This document shows, one piece after another, positions 32,711-35,428 of a DNA stretch of 35,428 bases. The translations under genes and the position numbers were made by a program. This stretch comes from Chitinophaga pinensis (GTDB lineage: Bacteria > Bacteroidota > Bacteroidia > SXHM01), in assembly GCA_945870105.1 (NCBI GenBank), contig CAMBRL010000018.1, forward strand, positions 1 to 35,428, written 5' to 3'. The notes under the pieces are model-generated. The model did no database searches and was not told the DNA's origin. It saw only the letters and a program-made list of their open reading frames with translations. The stretch's first letter is position 1. Every line of letters begins with the position of its first letter.

Positions 32711-33337
32711 TTATTGGTCGCAAAAATCTTTTAGTTCGGGATTAGCTTTGAATGCGCCCAGTTCTTTGGCTTTCTGAAGGTCTTCGCAGCCACCGGCCTT
32801 GTCGTCCATAAAGCGTTTTACGCTTCCGCGTTTGTAATAAATATCGCCCATGCGGGTTTTAATATATTCCGCTTTTGCATAGTCTTGTCTTGAACCTTTC
32901 AGATCGTCCAATACCTTTTTTACATCACCTGTTTTCTGAAATTGCTTTGCTTTTTTTTCGGTGATTTGTATGGCGCGATTATAGTCGGCTAATGCTGTTT
33001 CAAAATCCAGCAAAAGAAACCTGATTCCTGCTCTTGCTACAAAGGCTTCGTAAAACACAGAGTCTAATTCTACTGCTCTGTCGTAATTTTCCAAAGCCTC
33101 TTTGTATTCTTTTTGACTTTGCTTGTTTTGCGCAATGGTAAAATGCTCCAAAGCAACTTCACTTTCTGTTTTGGGTAATTCTACATTTCCTGCTTCGGCC
33201 TGTTTTACCGGTGTTTTTGCAGCCGCACCCGGAGTTTGCTCTGCCGTTCCGCTTGTTGAGCCGTTACCTTGTGTTTGGGCACAAATAACTGATGATAAGA
33301 GAATTAAGTACGTAAAAATAATTGATTTTATTCTCAT
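32711..33337 (-). CDS. Secreted TPR protein
   Basis: A 208-residue protein with signal peptide MRIKSIIFTYLILLSSVICAQ from ATG 33337; the open frame extends to TTG 33370, but the signal peptide makes the ATG the better start. A linker rich in Ala, Pro and Gly follows. At least two TPRs are evident (SQKEYKEALENYDRAVELDS and LLDFETALADYNRAI), then a third helix pair (AKAEYIKTRMGDIYYKRGSVKRF). The C-terminus (MDDKAGGCEDLQKAKELGA) also fits a Sel1/TPR pattern. It begins a minus-strand run with the Nif3 and zinc-ribbon genes and is divergent from lpxK. Function unknown. Confidence 0.85.
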   Translation of the reverse strand: MRIKSIIFTYLILLSSVICAQTQGNGSTSGTAEQTPGAAAKTPVKQAEAGNVELPKTESEVALEHFTIAQNKQSQKEYKEALENYDRAVELDSVFYEAFVARAGIRFLLLDFETALADYNRAIQITEKKAKQFQKTGDVKKVLDDLKGSRQDYAKAEYIKTRMGDIYYKRGSVKRFMDDKAGGCEDLQKAKELGAFKANPELKDFCDQ

Positions 33338-33524
33338 AAAAAGTGTTTCTGCCGTCTTTTCATCAGGCAAATAAAGGGGCTAAAATAGGAAGTTTTATGT
33401 TTGGTTGATATTAACAACGTAAATATTTCAATTTAACGGCTAAAGAATACTTCCTGTCTGTGTTTTTATAAGGTGTCAAAAATCAAAAAACAGGTATTAA
33501 AAACCTTTCTACCTTTATCGCGGT

Positions 33525-34565
33525 ATGAATTTCAGGCTTTTACTTCTTCCATTTTCGCTTGTTTACGGCATAATTATTTTTGTCAGAAACAAGTTTTTTG
33601 ATTTAGGAATTCTAAAGGAAAATAAATTTGCTGTTCCCGTTATTGGAATTGGAAATATCACAACAGGAGGAACAGGCAAAACACCGCATGTTGAATACCT
33701 GGTAAGACTTTTTTCATCATATAAAAATATAGCTACACTCAGTCGTGGCTTCGGAAGAAAGACAAGTGGTTTTTTATATGTTTCTGAGAACAATACGACT
33801 GAAATGGTTGGCGATGAGCCCTTGCAACTAAAAAATAAGTTCAAAGAAATTACGGTAGTAGTTTCTGAAAAAAGAAAAGATGGGATTGAGAAAATTCTGA
33901 AGGACAATCCGCAAACATCAGTTGTTTTGCTTGACGATGCTTTCCAGCATCGCGCAGTAAAGCCAGGACTTTCTATCTTATTGTTAGATTATTCAACTAT
34001 TTTCAAAACAGACTTTTTGCTTCCTGCAGGAAATTTACGAGAGCCATTTTCAGCAAAAAAGCGTGCAGATATTATTGTAATAAGTAAGTGTCCGCAGACA
34101 TTGCAAGATAATGAACGTGATAAAATAATTGAAAGGGTTAATCCTGAAAAAAAACAAAACATGTTTTTTTCTTCGGTGGTTTATGCGATTGAAATTAAAT
34201 CAGTTTTTAGTTCAGAAAAGCTAGTTATTTCACCCACTCTGAATATTTTGCTTGTTACAGGAATTGCTGATGCTAAGGGGATAAAAGCTTATATAAAAAT
34301 CTCAGCTAAACTTATTAAGCACCTTGAATTTTCTGATCATCACCTATTTTCAGATGCTGACATCAAAAAAATAGTTGAAATATTCTCTACTATTGCAAAC
34401 GAAAATAAAATTATCCTTACAACGGAAAAAGATGCAATGCGGCTTAAAGACATAGAAGAATTAAGAAAGTTGCCTATTTATTATCTGCCAGTTGAGATAA
34501 AATTTAATGAAAAAGACAAAGAGGAATTTAATAAAATGATATTAAAGTATGTTGGAAAAAATTAA
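33525..34565 (+). CDS. lpxK: Tetraacyldisaccharide 4'-kinase LpxK
   Basis: A 346-residue inner-membrane-associated kinase of lipid A biosynthesis. It phosphorylates the 4' position of tetraacyldisaccharide-1-phosphate to make lipid IVA, using ATP. A hydrophobic N-terminal helix (residues 1-20) is followed by the P-loop GGTGKT at 48-53 in IGNITTGGTGKTPHVEYL. LLDDAFQHRAVK holds the family's conserved Asp-x-x-x-His pair, and LTTEKDAMRL, usual for the C-terminal lobe, is present. Its last 17 bases overlap the start of the PNP gene, so translation is probably coupled. A TACCTTTA element near 33511 resembles a -7 box. Confidence 0.95.
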   Translation: MNFRLLLLPFSLVYGIIIFVRNKFFDLGILKENKFAVPVIGIGNITTGGTGKTPHVEYLVRLFSSYKNIATLSRGFGRKTSGFLYVSENNTTEMVGDEPLQLKNKFKEITVVVSEKRKDGIEKILKDNPQTSVVLLDDAFQHRAVKPGLSILLLDYSTIFKTDFLLPAGNLREPFSAKKRADIIVISKCPQTLQDNERDKIIERVNPEKKQNMFFSSVVYAIEIKSVFSSEKLVISPTLNILLVTGIADAKGIKAYIKISAKLIKHLEFSDHHLFSDADIKKIVEIFSTIANENKIILTTEKDAMRLKDIEELRKLPIYYLPVEIKFNEKDKEEFNKMILKYVGKN

Positions 34566-35361
34566 AGAAACAGGAACGTATATACAGACAAAAACCAACT
34601 TCAAACCCGAGGTTGGAATAATTCTGGGAACAGGATTAGGCGGGCTGGTAAAAGAAATTGAAATTGAGCATTCGCTGGGTTATGAATCAATTCCCAATTT
34701 TCCTGTTTCAACTGTGGAAGGACACAGCGGGAAACTGATTTTCGGAAAACTTGGTGGTAAAAATGTGGTTGCCATGCAAGGGCGTTTTCACTACTATGAA
34801 GGTTATTCCATGAGAGAAGTAACGTTTCCTGTGCGTGTGATGAAATTTTTAGGTGTTCATACACTATTAGTTTCCAATGCTAGCGGAGGAATGAATCCAG
34901 ATTTCAGTATCGGAGATTTAATGATATTAAATGACCACATCAATCTGTTTCCCGATAATCCATTGATTGGACGAAACTACAAAGAACTTGGTCCACGCTT
35001 TCCGGATATGAGCAAAACATATGACAAAGAACTGATAAATAAAGCAGTTGAAATTGCCGGAAAAAAAGGTATAAAAGTACAGCAGGGTGTTTATGCAGGT
35101 CTTACAGGACCTTGTTTTGAAACACCTGCTGAATATAAATATATAAGAATCATTGGAGCAGATGCAGTAGGAATGTCAACAGTGCCCGAAGTTATTGTTG
35201 CACGTCATGGCGAGATGCGTTGTTTTGCCATGTCAATTATTACTGACCTTGGTGTGGAGGGAAAAATAGTTGAAGTAACCCATCAGGATGTTATTGAAGT
35301 TGCAGCAAAGGCAGAAGTGAAAATGACACAAATAATGAAAGAGCTCGTAAGCAGTTTGTAA
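34549..35361 (+). CDS. punA: Purine nucleoside phosphorylase (trimeric PNP family)
   Basis: A 270-residue cytoplasmic enzyme of nucleoside salvage. It splits purine nucleosides with phosphate into base and ribose-1-phosphate. Family marks are IILGTGLGGLV, VEGHSGKLIFG, GRFHYYEGY, SNASGGMNPDF, TGPCFETPAEYK (with the base-binding Glu) and VGMSTVPEVIVARH. The residue at the place of human Asn243 is Asp233 (IITDLGVEG), which in related enzymes goes with 6-aminopurine acceptance, so substrate range is open; His245 in EVTHQDV is retained. It overlaps lpxK by 17 bases in another frame, hence is made from the same transcript. ATG 34549 is the best start. Confidence 0.92.
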   Translation: MLEKIKETGTYIQTKTNFKPEVGIILGTGLGGLVKEIEIEHSLGYESIPNFPVSTVEGHSGKLIFGKLGGKNVVAMQGRFHYYEGYSMREVTFPVRVMKFLGVHTLLVSNASGGMNPDFSIGDLMILNDHINLFPDNPLIGRNYKELGPRFPDMSKTYDKELINKAVEIAGKKGIKVQQGVYAGLTGPCFETPAEYKYIRIIGADAVGMSTVPEVIVARHGEMRCFAMSIITDLGVEGKIVEVTHQDVIEVAAKAEVKMTQIMKELVSSL

Positions 35362-35398
35362 AATGGAACATGGCATTGTTTCTGTATCTAAACCAATA

Positions 35399-35428
35399 AT
35401 GAAGAACGTTATTCTTTTTTTACTTTTT
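35399..35428 (+). CDS. Start of a probable secreted or membrane protein, cut by window edge
   Basis: ATG at 35399 gives MKNVILFLLF, the opening of a signal peptide or membrane helix. An in-frame ATG at 35363 (MEHGIVSVSKPI) would add 12 residues, but the MKN- start is typical here. Only ten codons are visible, so nothing more can be said. Confidence 0.4.
   Translation, partial: MKNVILFLLF

Noticed and set aside
33338-33370. TTG start for the 208-residue TPR protein
   Set aside because: The 11 extra residues would bury the signal peptide, which begins properly at ATG 33337.

Overview
The window is low-GC DNA from a member of the Bacteroidota, probably an environmental lineage of the Chitinophagales/Sphingobacteriales kind (lineage is inference). 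The evidence is several secreted proteins with type IX secretion (T9SS) C-terminal domains, gliding-type SprB repeats, a TonB-dependent receptor with a carboxypeptidase-regulatory N-terminal domain, many lipoproteins, LpxK, starts without clear Shine-Dalgarno sequences, and promoters of the Bacteroidota type (TTG, about 19 bases, TAnnTTTG). I see no tRNA, rRNA, CRISPR array, transposase or phage gene.

Layout. 1-9124: a zinc N-acetylmuramoyl-alanine amidase (cut by the left edge), a prolyl oligopeptidase lipoprotein, arfB, a T9SS-exported esterase, a GT39-type membrane glycosyltransferase ending in a fascin-like beta-trefoil, a Met-rich lipoprotein, a DinB-family protein and a small secreted protein. 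9129-17387: a tightly packed minus-strand run that begins with a 135-residue secreted protein overlapping a 1622-residue SprB/PKD surface protein, then a GT4 glycosyltransferase, gcvT and comB. 17388-21735: a promoter, a heptanucleotide repeat inside a tiny ORF, a terminator-like hairpin, then a Cys/His-rich cytoplasmic protein followed three bases later by a 1101-residue T9SS surface protein. 21740-23616: a 14-base C tract, a 248-base degenerate tandem array, an unknown 225-residue protein, and two minus-strand lipoproteins with a good promoter. 23799-35428: a TonB-dependent receptor, a TMTC-like membrane/TPR protein with a methyltransferase, TPR proteins, a zinc-ribbon coiled-coil protein, a Nif3-family protein, lpxK overlapping a purine nucleoside phosphorylase, and the first codons of another gene.

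Working together. Much of the window concerns the cell envelope: three T9SS cargo proteins, two membrane GT-C enzymes, a GT4, LpxK, the amidase and the receptor. Housekeeping genes (arfB, gcvT, PNP, Nif3) are interspersed. Two families of intergenic palindromic repeats occur in two copies each.

The most interesting candidate is at 17533-17772. A small ORF carries eight CAGCCAA-type heptamers directly before a terminator-like hairpin and an operon for a surface protein. In the present copy number the ORF stops before the hairpin. One extra heptamer would carry translation through the hairpin to just before the next gene. This could be a phase-variable attenuator; the frames are read from the sequence, but the function is inference. 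Several starts have been moved to internal ATGs, and two coding sequences (the left-edge amidase and a 54-residue lipoprotein) were found by direct reading.
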